DNA from: AC-51 sp036265325
Lineage (GTDB): Bacteria; Actinomycetota; UBA4738; HRBIN12
DNA: 8,956 nt
Direction of reading: 5' to 3'
Assembly: GCA_036265325.1 (NCBI GenBank)
Contig: DATAPH010000050.1
Coordinates: 1-8,956, forward strand
Below the pieces are notes generated by a model. That model did not search any database. It was given only the letters and a program-made list of their open reading frames with translations, and was not told the origin of the DNA. The translations under genes were made by a program, and so were the position numbers. Positions within the stretch are counted from its first letter, which is position 1, and every line of letters begins with the position of its first letter. This document shows, piece after piece, positions 1-5,026 of this stretch.

Positions 1-95
1 TGCTCGGTGCCGATGTAGTTGTGGTTGAGCATCCTCGCTTCTTCTTGGGCGAGAACCACGACGCGCCTGGCGCGATCCGTGAAACGCTCGAACAT
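1..95 (-). CDS. clpC: ClpC AAA+ unfoldase, N-terminal fragment (cut by window edge)
   Basis: The reverse strand from ATG at 95 encodes 31 residues beginning MFERFTDRARRVVVLAQEEA and continuing RMLNHNYIGTE. This is the hallmark start of ClpC: the first helices of the Clp N-domain repeat that binds adaptors and substrates. ClpC is a cytosolic hexameric ATPase that unfolds proteins and feeds them to the ClpP peptidase. A GGAGG ribosome-binding site (complement of 105-109) lies 9 nt upstream, which fixes the start. The rest of the protein, including both AAA+ modules, lies outside the window. The gene diverges from the receiver gene at 497 across about 400 nt. Its position just past the lysS train matches the lysS-clpC neighbourhood of many actinobacteria. 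A ClpA- or ClpB-type protein is unlikely given this exact N-terminus. Confidence 0.93.
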   Translation of the reverse strand, partial: MFERFTDRARRVVVLAQEEARMLNHNYIGTE

Positions 96-146
96 GGCGT
101 CCGTCCTCCGAGCCGAAGCCCGTTCCTCTCACCTGCCCTCGGGGAT

Positions 147-159
147 CGCAGGCGCTGCG
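147..159 (-). other. Small inverted repeat in the predicted clpC leader
   Basis: CGCAG and CTGCG flank GCG, giving a perfect 5-bp stem with a 3-nt loop. If clpC transcription starts downstream of the -10 box at 213-218, this hairpin lies in the 5' untranslated region about 50 nt before the ATG. It could affect mRNA stability or translation, or be chance in GC-rich DNA. Confidence 0.3.
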
Positions 160-212
160 TCCTCCCCCCGAGGTACGTCGGGCGCCGGGTCGTCCCCAGC
201 GCCTCTGCACCG

Positions 213-218
213 AGTATA
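213..218 (-). promoter_or_regulatory. Candidate clpC -10 promoter element
   Basis: The minus strand reads TATACT here, close to the consensus TATAAT and conspicuous in a GC-rich region. It lies 117 nt before the clpC ATG and would give a leader of roughly 110 nt. No convincing TTGACA-like -35 box sits 16-18 nt upstream, which is common in actinobacterial promoters. The adjacent palindrome at 231-245 occupies the -35 position. Confidence 0.45.
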
Positions 219-230
219 CCCGTGGCCTTC

Positions 231-245
231 CGTTCACCCGGAACG
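231..245. promoter_or_regulatory. CGTTC-N5-GAACG palindrome, possible operator
   Basis: A perfect 5-bp inverted repeat (CGTTC / GAACG) is separated by ACCCG. It covers the -35 zone relative to the candidate clpC -10 box, a usual place for a repressor or activator site. It resembles, but does not match, the actinobacterial ClgR site (CGC-N5-GCG core). It also has the opposite polarity to the GAAC-N4-GTTC LexA box. The binding factor is unknown. Confidence 0.35.
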
Positions 246-388
246 AACCGTGTGATCCGCACCGGCACTCCGTGTTCCCTTCGGCACGTCGATGGGTATG
301 GATGAGTCCCGTTGACCTGCGTTGTTCGCCGGTCTCTCCTTCAGATACGTGCACACGCGCACGAAAGGTGCGGGGTGCGCCATAGGGA

Positions 389-411
389 CCATCCGGAATC
401 CCCCCGGATGG
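389..411. promoter_or_regulatory. Perfect 8-bp inverted repeat upstream of the receiver gene
   Basis: CCATCCGG (389-396) and CCGGATGG (404-411) are exact reverse complements around a 7-nt spacer AATCCCC. With a one-base bulge the stem can be extended by a GAC/GTC-type pairing. It lies about 85 nt upstream of the receiver start codon. It has no T-tract on either side, so it is a poor intrinsic terminator. A protein-binding site or a leader-RNA hairpin is more likely. Confidence 0.4.
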
Positions 412-418
412 GTCATGT

Positions 419-468
419 GGCGATCGCGCGTCGGCTGGCAACCTGTCAAGTCCGGTCGACGACACGCC
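419..468 (+). promoter_or_regulatory. Two-part stem-loop in the receiver leader
   Basis: Bases 429-438 pair with 452-461 (CGTCGGCTGG / CCGGTCGACG, ten pairs including two G-U) around a 13-nt loop. An outer GGCG (419-422) pairs with CGCC (465-468) across a small asymmetric internal loop. The structure ends 15 nt before the Shine-Dalgarno sequence. The loop strand contains GGCAACC, a string shared with SAM-I/IV riboswitch cores, but the rest of that fold was not found. It could be a cis-regulatory RNA or incidental GC-rich folding. Confidence 0.3.
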
Positions 469-483
469 GAAACCACTGGCGGG

Positions 484-491
484 AAGGAGGT
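484..491 (+). promoter_or_regulatory. Strong Shine-Dalgarno of the receiver gene
   Basis: AAGGAGGT is an almost complete match to the anti-Shine-Dalgarno, 5 nt from ATG at 497. It is far stronger than the sites used elsewhere in the window and decides in favour of the upstream start over the GTG at 536. Confidence 0.8.
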
Positions 492-496
492 CCCCC

Positions 497-901
497 ATGT
501 CCGCCGTGGACCTCACGTACGGAGAGGAAACACCGGTGCGCGTGCTCGTCGTCGACGACCACCCTGCGTTCCGCAAGGCGCTGTCGTCCGCGCTCGATCT
601 CGTCGCCGACATCGAGGTGGCAGGCGAGGCCGGAGGCGGCGTCGACGCGTGCGCCGAAGCGGAGGAGCTCCACCCCGACATCATCATCATGGATCTATCG
701 ATGCCGGACCTGTCGGGGATCGACGCGATGAAACGGATCCACGAGCGCCGGCCCGATCTTCCGGTCGTGATCTTGACCGCGCACGCAGACGAGGGCGTTG
801 AGCGCGAGGCGCGTGAGGCGGGCGCGTCCGGATTCCTGGCGAAGGGCACGGGGTTGCACGATCTCGTGATCGTGCTGCACGAGGCCGCGGAGCCGGAGTA
901 G
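497..901 (+). CDS. Stand-alone response-regulator receiver domain protein
   Basis: A 134-residue protein consisting of one CheY-like receiver domain. The acidic pocket D20-D21 lies in VLVVDDHP, the predicted phosphate acceptor is D66 in IIIMDLSMPDLSG, the switch Thr is T94 in VILTAHADE, and the invariant Lys is K116 in GFLAKG. The sequence is NarL/FixJ-like, but it stops at the end of the receiver, so the usual LuxR-type DNA-binding domain is absent. It is probably a cytosolic phospho-signalling intermediate or protein-binding switch. The ATG at 497 is preceded by a near-perfect AAGGAGGT (484-491) at 5-nt spacing. A second possible start is GTG at 536, with GGAGAGG (521-527) 8 nt upstream, which removes 13 residues that precede the fold. 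No histidine kinase is in the window. The stop codon abuts that of the convergent gene. Confidence 0.88.
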   Translation: MSAVDLTYGEETPVRVLVVDDHPAFRKALSSALDLVADIEVAGEAGGGVDACAEAEELHPDIIIMDLSMPDLSGIDAMKRIHERRPDLPVVILTAHADEGVEREAREAGASGFLAKGTGLHDLVIVLHEAAEPE

Positions 902-918
902 CTAGGTGCCGGCCGCGG
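885..918. terminator. Hairpin spanning the convergent stop codons, possible bidirectional terminator
   Basis: CCGCGG (885-890) pairs with CCGCGG (913-918), and CCGG (893-896) pairs with CCGG (909-912), leaving a 2-nt bulge and a 12-nt loop. The loop holds TAGCTA, the abutting stop codons of the genes on both strands. The symmetric stem would form in either transcript. There is no U-tract on either side, so this would be an actinobacterial-type weak terminator, or simply a structure that protects 3' ends. Confidence 0.4.
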
Positions 919-1324
919 ACTCCCGATAGTCGCGCACCAGCCGGCACAAACCCATCAACAGCCCCTTCGCGAATACGGGATTGTCCAACAGGGGCTGGAA
1001 GTCCCACGACACGAGCGCGAGCGTCGTGAGGTCGCTCGACGCCGTCACCGTCGCGGACCGGACGCCGCCGTCGATCAACCCGATCTCGCCGAAGTAGCCG
1101 CCGGCGCCCATCGAATGCCTGGGCACGCCCTCGCCCGAGACCTCGGCCTCGCCGTCAACGATCAGATGGAACCCGACGCCCGAGTCGCCCTGTTTGGCGA
1201 TCACGCGCCCGGGTTCGAAGTGGACCTCTTTCATGCGGGCCGCAACGAGCTCGAGTTCGTGGTGCTCGATCTGGGTGAACAGCGGGACGGAACTCAATAG
1301 CTTGGCGATCTCGCTCTCTTCCAT
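902..1324 (-). CDS. Small cyclic-nucleotide-binding-domain protein
   Basis: A 140-residue protein that is essentially one CRP/cNMP-binding domain. The N-terminal helix leads to the typical entry VPLFTQIEHHELELVA (residues 13-28). The beta-roll follows, with GRVIAKQGDSG (39-49) and FHLIVDGEAEV (52-62). The phosphate-binding cassette is FGEIGLI with RSATVTA (78-95). E80 and R89, the residues that would hold the ribose and the cyclic phosphate, are both present. No helix-turn-helix, kinase or channel region follows, so the protein must act by binding partners. The ATG at 1322-1324 has GAGGGG (complement of 1329-1334) 4 nt upstream. It lies 76 nt after lysS on the same strand and may be partly co-transcribed. 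It is convergent with the receiver gene. The actual ligand, cAMP, cGMP or none, cannot be read from sequence. Confidence 0.85.
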   Translation of the reverse strand: MEESEIAKLLSSVPLFTQIEHHELELVAARMKEVHFEPGRVIAKQGDSGVGFHLIVDGEAEVSGEGVPRHSMGAGGYFGEIGLIDGGVRSATVTASSDLTTLALVSWDFQPLLDNPVFAKGLLMGLCRLVRDYRESAAGT

Positions 1325-1343
1325 GGATCCCCTCGTTGGTCGG

Positions 1344-1358
1344 GCGCCGGGCCGGCGC
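1344..1358 (-). terminator. GC-rich palindrome after lysS, possible terminator
   Basis: The 15-nt sequence GCGCCGGGCCGGCGC is palindromic around its central base. It lies 43 nt beyond the lysS stop and 20 nt before the next start codon. It could form a very stable short hairpin in the minus-strand transcript. No run of U follows, so at best it is a weak or partial terminator closing the folP-lysS train. Confidence 0.35.
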
Positions 1359-1400
1359 AGGTCGCTACGTTGGCACCGAACAGGCTGGCGGGCAAGTCAC

Positions 1401-2939
1401 CTACTCGACCGCTCCGTGTGACGGTGACTCCCGCCGTTGCATCGGGAACATGATCAGGTCGCGGAGGCTCTGCGCGTCGGTGAGCAGGAGCAGGAGCCGG
1501 TCGATCCCCATGCCGAGACCGCCGGCGGGCGGCATGCCGTGTTCGAGCGCGCGCAGGAAGTCCTCGTCGTACGGGTGCGTCTCGTCACCGAGCACCTCCT
1601 TCATCTGCTGCTGGAGCTCGAACTTGGCGCGCTGCTCGTCGGGATCCGTGAGCTCGCTGAACGCCGTGACGAGCTCGAGCCCGGCGGCGACCAGATCGAA
1701 GTGCTCGGTAAGTTCTGGGTTCTCGCGGTGCGGCCGTGCGAGCGGCGACACCTCGCGGGGGAAGTCGCACACGAAGGTCGGCTGCTCGATCGTCTCCTCA
1801 ACGAGCTTCTCGAAGAGTTCCTGCACGATCTTGCCCGGGCCCCACGCCGGCTCGACGTGCACGTCGTGACGGTCCGCGATCCCGCGCAGGTCCGGGTGCT
1901 CCAGCGTGATCTCGTCGCCGACGGCCTCGGACACCGAGCCGAGCACCGTGATCCGCTGGAAGGGCTCGGCCAGATCGATCAAACGGTCACGCACCGGGAT
2001 CACGAGGTCGTCCGCGGGCCGGCCGAGGATCGGGTTCACCGCACGGCAGCATTCGCGCACCAGCGTCTCGGAGAGTTCCATCATCGTGTGGTAGTCGCCG
2101 TAGGCCTGGTACGCCTCGAGCATCGTGAACTCGGGGTTGTGATCGCGATCGATGCCCTCGTTGCGGAAGTTCCGGCCGAGCTCGAAGACACGGTCGACAC
2201 CGCCGACGAGCATCCGCTTGAGGTAGAGCTCGAGCGAGATGCGCAACTTCATCGGCATGTCGAGGGCGAAGAGGTGCGTCGTGAACGGTCGCGCGTTGGC
2301 GCCGCCGGCGATCGTCTGCAGCATCGGCCCCTCGAACTCGACGAAGCCGCGCTCGTCGAGCACGCGGCGGATCGTCTTGAGCACGGCCGCACGGGCGAGG
2401 AACAGCTTGCGCGGCTCATCGTCCGTGATCAGATGGAGGTAGCGGCGTCGCTGCTGCAGATCCGGGTCCTGTAGGCCGGCCCACTTCTCGGGAAGGGGTC
2501 TGAGCGCCTTCGTCAGCATCGCCCACCGCGAGACGAACACGCTCAGCTCGCCCCTGCGCGTGGTGCCCACCCTGCCGATGGCACCGATGATGTCGCCGAG
2601 GTCGACCTCCTGGAACAGGGTGAAGTCGTCGTCGGGCAGGGTCGCTTTGTTGACGACTATCTGCAGGTCGCCGTCGCGGTCGCGGAGCGTCGCGAAGACG
2701 AGCTTGCCCATGTCGCGCTTGAGGACGACGCGACCGGCGACGGTCACGACATCGTCGGTCTGCGTGTCGGCGGCGAGGTCCGGGTGCGCGGCGCGGACGA
2801 CGCCGGAGCGCGTCGGCTCCGGCACGTCGAGGACATCCGCAAGAGTGACGGCGAACGCGCGCCGGTTCCCGAGGCGTTCGAGGCTCTCGCGGCGCGCCGC
2901 GAGCACCTCCGCCTCTCGTCCGGTCGGCTCCTCAGGCAT
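1401..2939 (-). CDS. lysS: Lysyl-tRNA synthetase, class II
   Basis: A 512-residue cytosolic enzyme that charges tRNA-Lys with lysine using ATP. After an N-terminal helical segment comes an OB-fold anticodon-binding domain (about residues 64-145, VVTVAGRVV through MLTKALRPLP). The class II catalytic core follows: motif 1 near 197-206, the LysRS signature GGANARPFTTH (212-222), motif 2 FELGRNFRNEGIDRDHNPEF (252-271), and motif 3 GGLGMGIDRLLLL (473-485). The lysine/ATP pocket segment reads TAFSELTD (425-432) instead of the enterobacterial NGFSELND, which is the form I recall from actinobacterial LysRS. Length is normal for the family. The ATG at 2937-2939 lies inside the end of coaX (8-nt overlap, ATGCCTGA), so translation is probably coupled. 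The stop is at 1401. Confidence 0.96.
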   Translation of the reverse strand: MPEEPTGREAEVLAARRESLERLGNRRAFAVTLADVLDVPEPTRSGVVRAAHPDLAADTQTDDVVTVAGRVVLKRDMGKLVFATLRDRDGDLQIVVNKATLPDDDFTLFQEVDLGDIIGAIGRVGTTRRGELSVFVSRWAMLTKALRPLPEKWAGLQDPDLQQRRRYLHLITDDEPRKLFLARAAVLKTIRRVLDERGFVEFEGPMLQTIAGGANARPFTTHLFALDMPMKLRISLELYLKRMLVGGVDRVFELGRNFRNEGIDRDHNPEFTMLEAYQAYGDYHTMMELSETLVRECCRAVNPILGRPADDLVIPVRDRLIDLAEPFQRITVLGSVSEAVGDEITLEHPDLRGIADRHDVHVEPAWGPGKIVQELFEKLVEETIEQPTFVCDFPREVSPLARPHRENPELTEHFDLVAAGLELVTAFSELTDPDEQRAKFELQQQMKEVLGDETHPYDEDFLRALEHGMPPAGGLGMGIDRLLLLLTDAQSLRDLIMFPMQRRESPSHGAVE

Positions 2940-3708
2940 CGATGTTCTTCTTGTAGACGAGGCGGAGGCCCTCGAGCGTGAGCCAGGGCTCGTAACGGTC
3001 GACCGTCCGGCAATGCGGGATCACGACGGGCGCAAGGCCGCCGGTCGCGACCACGGTCGCGTCCGGTGCACCGAGGTCCTCGCGGATGCGCCCGACGATC
3101 CCGTCGACCTCGCCGGCGGTGCCGTAGATAAGGCCCGACTGGATCGCTTCCACCGTCGAGCGGCCGACCGGCGACCGGGGCGGCTGCAGATCGACCCGGG
3201 TGAGGCGTGCGGTCCGGCCGACGAGCGCGGCGGCGCTGATCTGCAAACCGGGTGCGATGACGCCGCCCAGGAACTCGCCGGTCTCGGAGATCACGTCGAA
3301 GTTCGTGCTGGTGCCGAAGTCGACGACGATCGCCGGGCCGCCGAACGCAGTGAACGCGGCGAGGGTGTTCACCACCCGGTCGGCGCCGACCTCGCGGGGG
3401 TTGTCGGTGACGACCGACACGCCGGTCTTCATCCCCGGCCCGACGATGACCGGGTCGTGGGAGAGGTACGCCGCCGCCATCTCGCGGAACTGTCCGGTGA
3501 CGTCCGGCACGACGCTCGCGATGCACAACCCGGTGATGTCCTTGCGGAGGCCGAGGTCGCGATGCTCGAGGAACCCGGCGAGCAGCAGCGCCAGCTCGTC
3601 CGATGTGCGCTCCGGTTGGGTGGAGGAGCGCCAGGTGTGCCGCAGGACGTCGCCGTCGAACACGCCGAGCACGATCTCAGTGTTGCCGACGTCGACCGTG
3701 AGCAGCAC
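2932..3708 (-). CDS. coaX: Type III pantothenate kinase
   Basis: A 258-residue enzyme that phosphorylates pantothenate, the first committed step from pantothenate to coenzyme A. It belongs to the ASKHA fold. The phosphate-1 motif is DVGNT (6-10). The substrate-binding block NPREVGADR (103-111) includes the predicted catalytic Asp D110. The phosphate-2 motif is DFGTSTNFDV (130-139), followed by GGVIAPG (148-154) and the adenosine motif ATGGLA (221-226). The Ser/Asn variation in FGTSTNFD agrees with actinobacterial members. The start is GTG at 3708, with AAGAGGAG just upstream inside the end of the preceding gene, only 2 nt after that gene's stop. CoaX enzymes are not feedback-inhibited by CoA, which suits an operon with panC. 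The 3' end overlaps lysS by 8 nt. Confidence 0.96.
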   Translation of the reverse strand: MLLTVDVGNTEIVLGVFDGDVLRHTWRSSTQPERTSDELALLLAGFLEHRDLGLRKDITGLCIASVVPDVTGQFREMAAAYLSHDPVIVGPGMKTGVSVVTDNPREVGADRVVNTLAAFTAFGGPAIVVDFGTSTNFDVISETGEFLGGVIAPGLQISAAALVGRTARLTRVDLQPPRSPVGRSTVEAIQSGLIYGTAGEVDGIVGRIREDLGAPDATVVATGGLAPVVIPHCRTVDRYEPWLTLEGLRLVYKKNIDA

Positions 3709-3710
3709 GC

Positions 3711-4166
3711 CTACTCCTCTTGCGTCTCTGGTTGTGTCTCTGGCTCGATCTCCAGGCGGAACGACGGCTCATCGTGGCCGACCGCGACCGCCGCCGACAA
3801 CCGCGCGGCGTAGGCGTCGATCGGGTTACCCGCCTCGGGCGGCGTCGCGCCGCTCGCCACGGCGCCGCAACGGGTCAACCAGGTCAGGGCGAGCGGCGCG
3901 GCACCACGGATCGCGGCGAGCGGACCGCCGAGCTCGAGGACGGCGGCCCCGGCGGCCACAGCTTCGCCCTCCGCGACGAGCGAACGCGTGCGCACGCCGA
4001 CGCGGCTCATGATCTCGCGGACCACGGCGGTCCCGGCGACGATGGCATCGGCTGCGGCCGCGATCCGGGCGACACCGACGGTTTCGTCGTCCGTGTCGAC
4101 GTCGATCCCGTGCAGGTCGTTGATGACCACGGCGGCGATCGTCGCGCGGTCCGGCGGCGCGACCAT
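3711..4166 (-). CDS. NadC N-terminal-domain-like protein (catalytic barrel absent)
   Basis: About 151 residues from ATG at 4166 (152 if the GTG at 4169 is used; residue numbers below use the GTG form). The segment 32-106, with GVARIAAAADAIVAG, VAEGEAVAAGAAVLELGGP and PLALTWLTRCGAVAS, follows the alpha/beta sandwich N-domain of quinolinate phosphoribosyltransferase (NadC), the enzyme that makes nicotinate mononucleotide. NadC is about 280 residues. Here the barrel is missing, including its Arg/Lys-rich substrate site and the conserved GGG-NHR region, so that reaction is not expected. The frame is intact, with no frameshift visible. The tail (107-152) is unlike NadC and ends with a PETQPETQ acidic repeat. 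It overlaps panC by 1-4 nt and ends 2 nt before coaX. It may be a structural or regulatory relic, a CoA- or pyridine-pathway partner, or degenerate. The NadC resemblance was judged by eye. Confidence 0.7.
   Translation of the reverse strand: MVAPPDRATIAAVVINDLHGIDVDTDDETVGVARIAAAADAIVAGTAVVREIMSRVGVRTRSLVAEGEAVAAGAAVLELGGPLAAIRGAAPLALTWLTRCGAVASGATPPEAGNPIDAYAARLSAAVAVGHDEPSFRLEIEPETQPETQEE
3720..3743 (-). repeat. Tandem 12-bp duplication at the 3' end of the NadC-like gene
   Basis: Two copies of a 12-bp unit (CCAGAGACGCAA and CCAGAGACACAA on the minus strand) lie head to tail with one mismatch. They encode PETQ-PETQ. The unit is less GC-rich than the surroundings and sits right before the coaX ribosome-binding site. 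It looks like a small slippage duplication in the variable tail. Confidence 0.7.
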
Positions 4167-5026
4167 CACGACGCCGGCTCCGGAAGCGCCAGGTTGTCGA
4201 TCAGCCGGACGCTCCCGAACCGCGCGGCCACGATCGCGCGAGCGGGACGGTCGATCACCCCCACCGGTTCGAATGTCGCATCGTCGACCACGGCCGCATA
4301 GTCCAGCCGGGCGAGGGGTGTCGCACCGATCTCACGCGCCATCAGCGCAACGAGCGTGCTCGCACCGCGCTCGCCCGAACGCGCGCGCTCCGCCGCCTCC
4401 GTCAACGCGAGGAACAGGCACGATGCCTGCTCGCGTTCCTCGCGCGACAGCATGGCGTTGCGCGAGGAACGGGCGAGCCCGTCGGGCTCGCGCTCCGTCG
4501 GACAGCCGACGACCGTCACACCGAGACCCGGTTCTCGTTCGGTCATCCGCCGCACCAGGAACAGCTGTTGCGCGTCCTTCTCACCGAAGAACGCGATACA
4601 CGGCCCCGCCACGTCGAACAACCGGTGCACGGCGAACAGGACGCCGGCGAAGTGGCCGGGCCGCGCGGCCCCCTCATAGAGATCGCCGACCTCGCCGGGA
4701 TCCGGATGCGCGAGCTCGACCCCGAGCGGATAGACCTCCTCGACGGGCGGCGCCCACACGAGGTCAGCCCGCTCGGCCTCGCACATCGCGAGATCGTGCG
4801 CCTCGTCGCGCGGGTAGCGCGCAAGATCGTCCGGATCGTCGAACTGCATCGGGTTGACGAAGATCGAGACCACGACGCGATCGGTCTGCGCTCGAGCGGC
4901 GCGAAGGAGCGAGCGGTGGCCGTCGTGGAGCGCGCCCATCGTCGGGACGAACCCGACCGTCGCCCCGTCTTCGCGCGCGTCGTCGGTCGCTCCACGGAGC
5001 GCCGCCGCTCCGCGGATCACGTCCAC
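4166..5026 (-). CDS. panC: Pantothenate synthetase (pantoate--beta-alanine ligase)
   Basis: A 286-residue cytosolic enzyme that joins pantoate and beta-alanine with ATP through a pantoyl-adenylate, giving pantothenate for CoxA-independent CoA synthesis. It belongs to the HIGH/KMSKS nucleotidyltransferase family. FVPTMGALHDGH (26-37) carries the HIGH-like pair H34/H37. SIFVNPMQFDDPDDL (54-68) is the pantoate-binding stretch, with Met where many homologues have Thr or Leu. FFGEKDAQQL (146-155) and the KMSKS-like LARSSRNAMLS (184-194) complete the site. Length is typical. The start is GTG at 5026, overlapping the preceding DUF2520 gene by 10 nt; another GTG two codons on is possible. Its stop overlaps the start of the NadC-like gene. 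No panB or panD is in the window. Confidence 0.96.
   Translation of the reverse strand: MDVIRGAAALRGATDDAREDGATVGFVPTMGALHDGHRSLLRAARAQTDRVVVSIFVNPMQFDDPDDLARYPRDEAHDLAMCEAERADLVWAPPVEEVYPLGVELAHPDPGEVGDLYEGAARPGHFAGVLFAVHRLFDVAGPCIAFFGEKDAQQLFLVRRMTEREPGLGVTVVGCPTEREPDGLARSSRNAMLSREEREQASCLFLALTEAAERARSGERGASTLVALMAREIGATPLARLDYAAVVDDATFEPVGVIDRPARAIVAARFGSVRLIDNLALPEPAS

Larger units (their letters stand above)
96..496. other. Divergent intergenic region between clpC and the receiver gene
   Basis: This 401-nt stretch holds no convincing gene: the open frames across it have no recognisable protein signature and no good ribosome-binding site. It must carry the promoters of clpC (leftwards) and probably of the receiver gene (rightwards). 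It is richer in inverted repeats than the coding DNA. Those seen are at 147-159, 231-245, 348-363 (CGTGC, 6 nt, GCACG), 389-411 and a longer stem-loop at 419-468. No CIRCE element, HspR-type HAIR box or CtsR heptad repeat was seen. Confidence 0.75.

Noticed and set aside
312..350. TTGACC at 312-317 as a -35 box for the receiver gene
   Set aside because: No acceptable -10 hexamer lies 16-19 nt downstream; the nearest AT-rich string (AGATAC) is too far.
421..449. Perfect TTGACA on the minus strand (444-449) as a second clpC promoter
   Set aside because: The expected -10 window contains only GC-rich sequence around CGATCG, with no TAnnnT-like hexamer.
411..491. SAM-IV riboswitch upstream of the receiver gene
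   Set aside because: GGTCATG and GGCAACC strings are present, but the P1 closing strand, the pseudoknot partners and the rest of the core could not be found. A receiver gene is also not a usual target.
1437..2474. A 345-codon open frame on the plus strand
   Set aside because: It is a mirror of lysS, rich in Glu/Arg/Val/His, with no recognisable motif.
1401..2939. TAFSELTD instead of NGFSELND in LysS as an unusual active site
   Set aside because: It matches the form known from actinobacterial lysyl-tRNA synthetases, so it is lineage-typical rather than novel.
2932..3708. Asn in FGTSTNFD of CoaX as a possible loss-of-function change
   Set aside because: This variant is, from memory, usual in actinobacterial CoaX, and all other catalytic motifs are intact.
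2560..3813. A 417-codon open frame on the plus strand
   Set aside because: It is antisense to the start of lysS and the whole of coaX; its composition is typical of a codon shadow.
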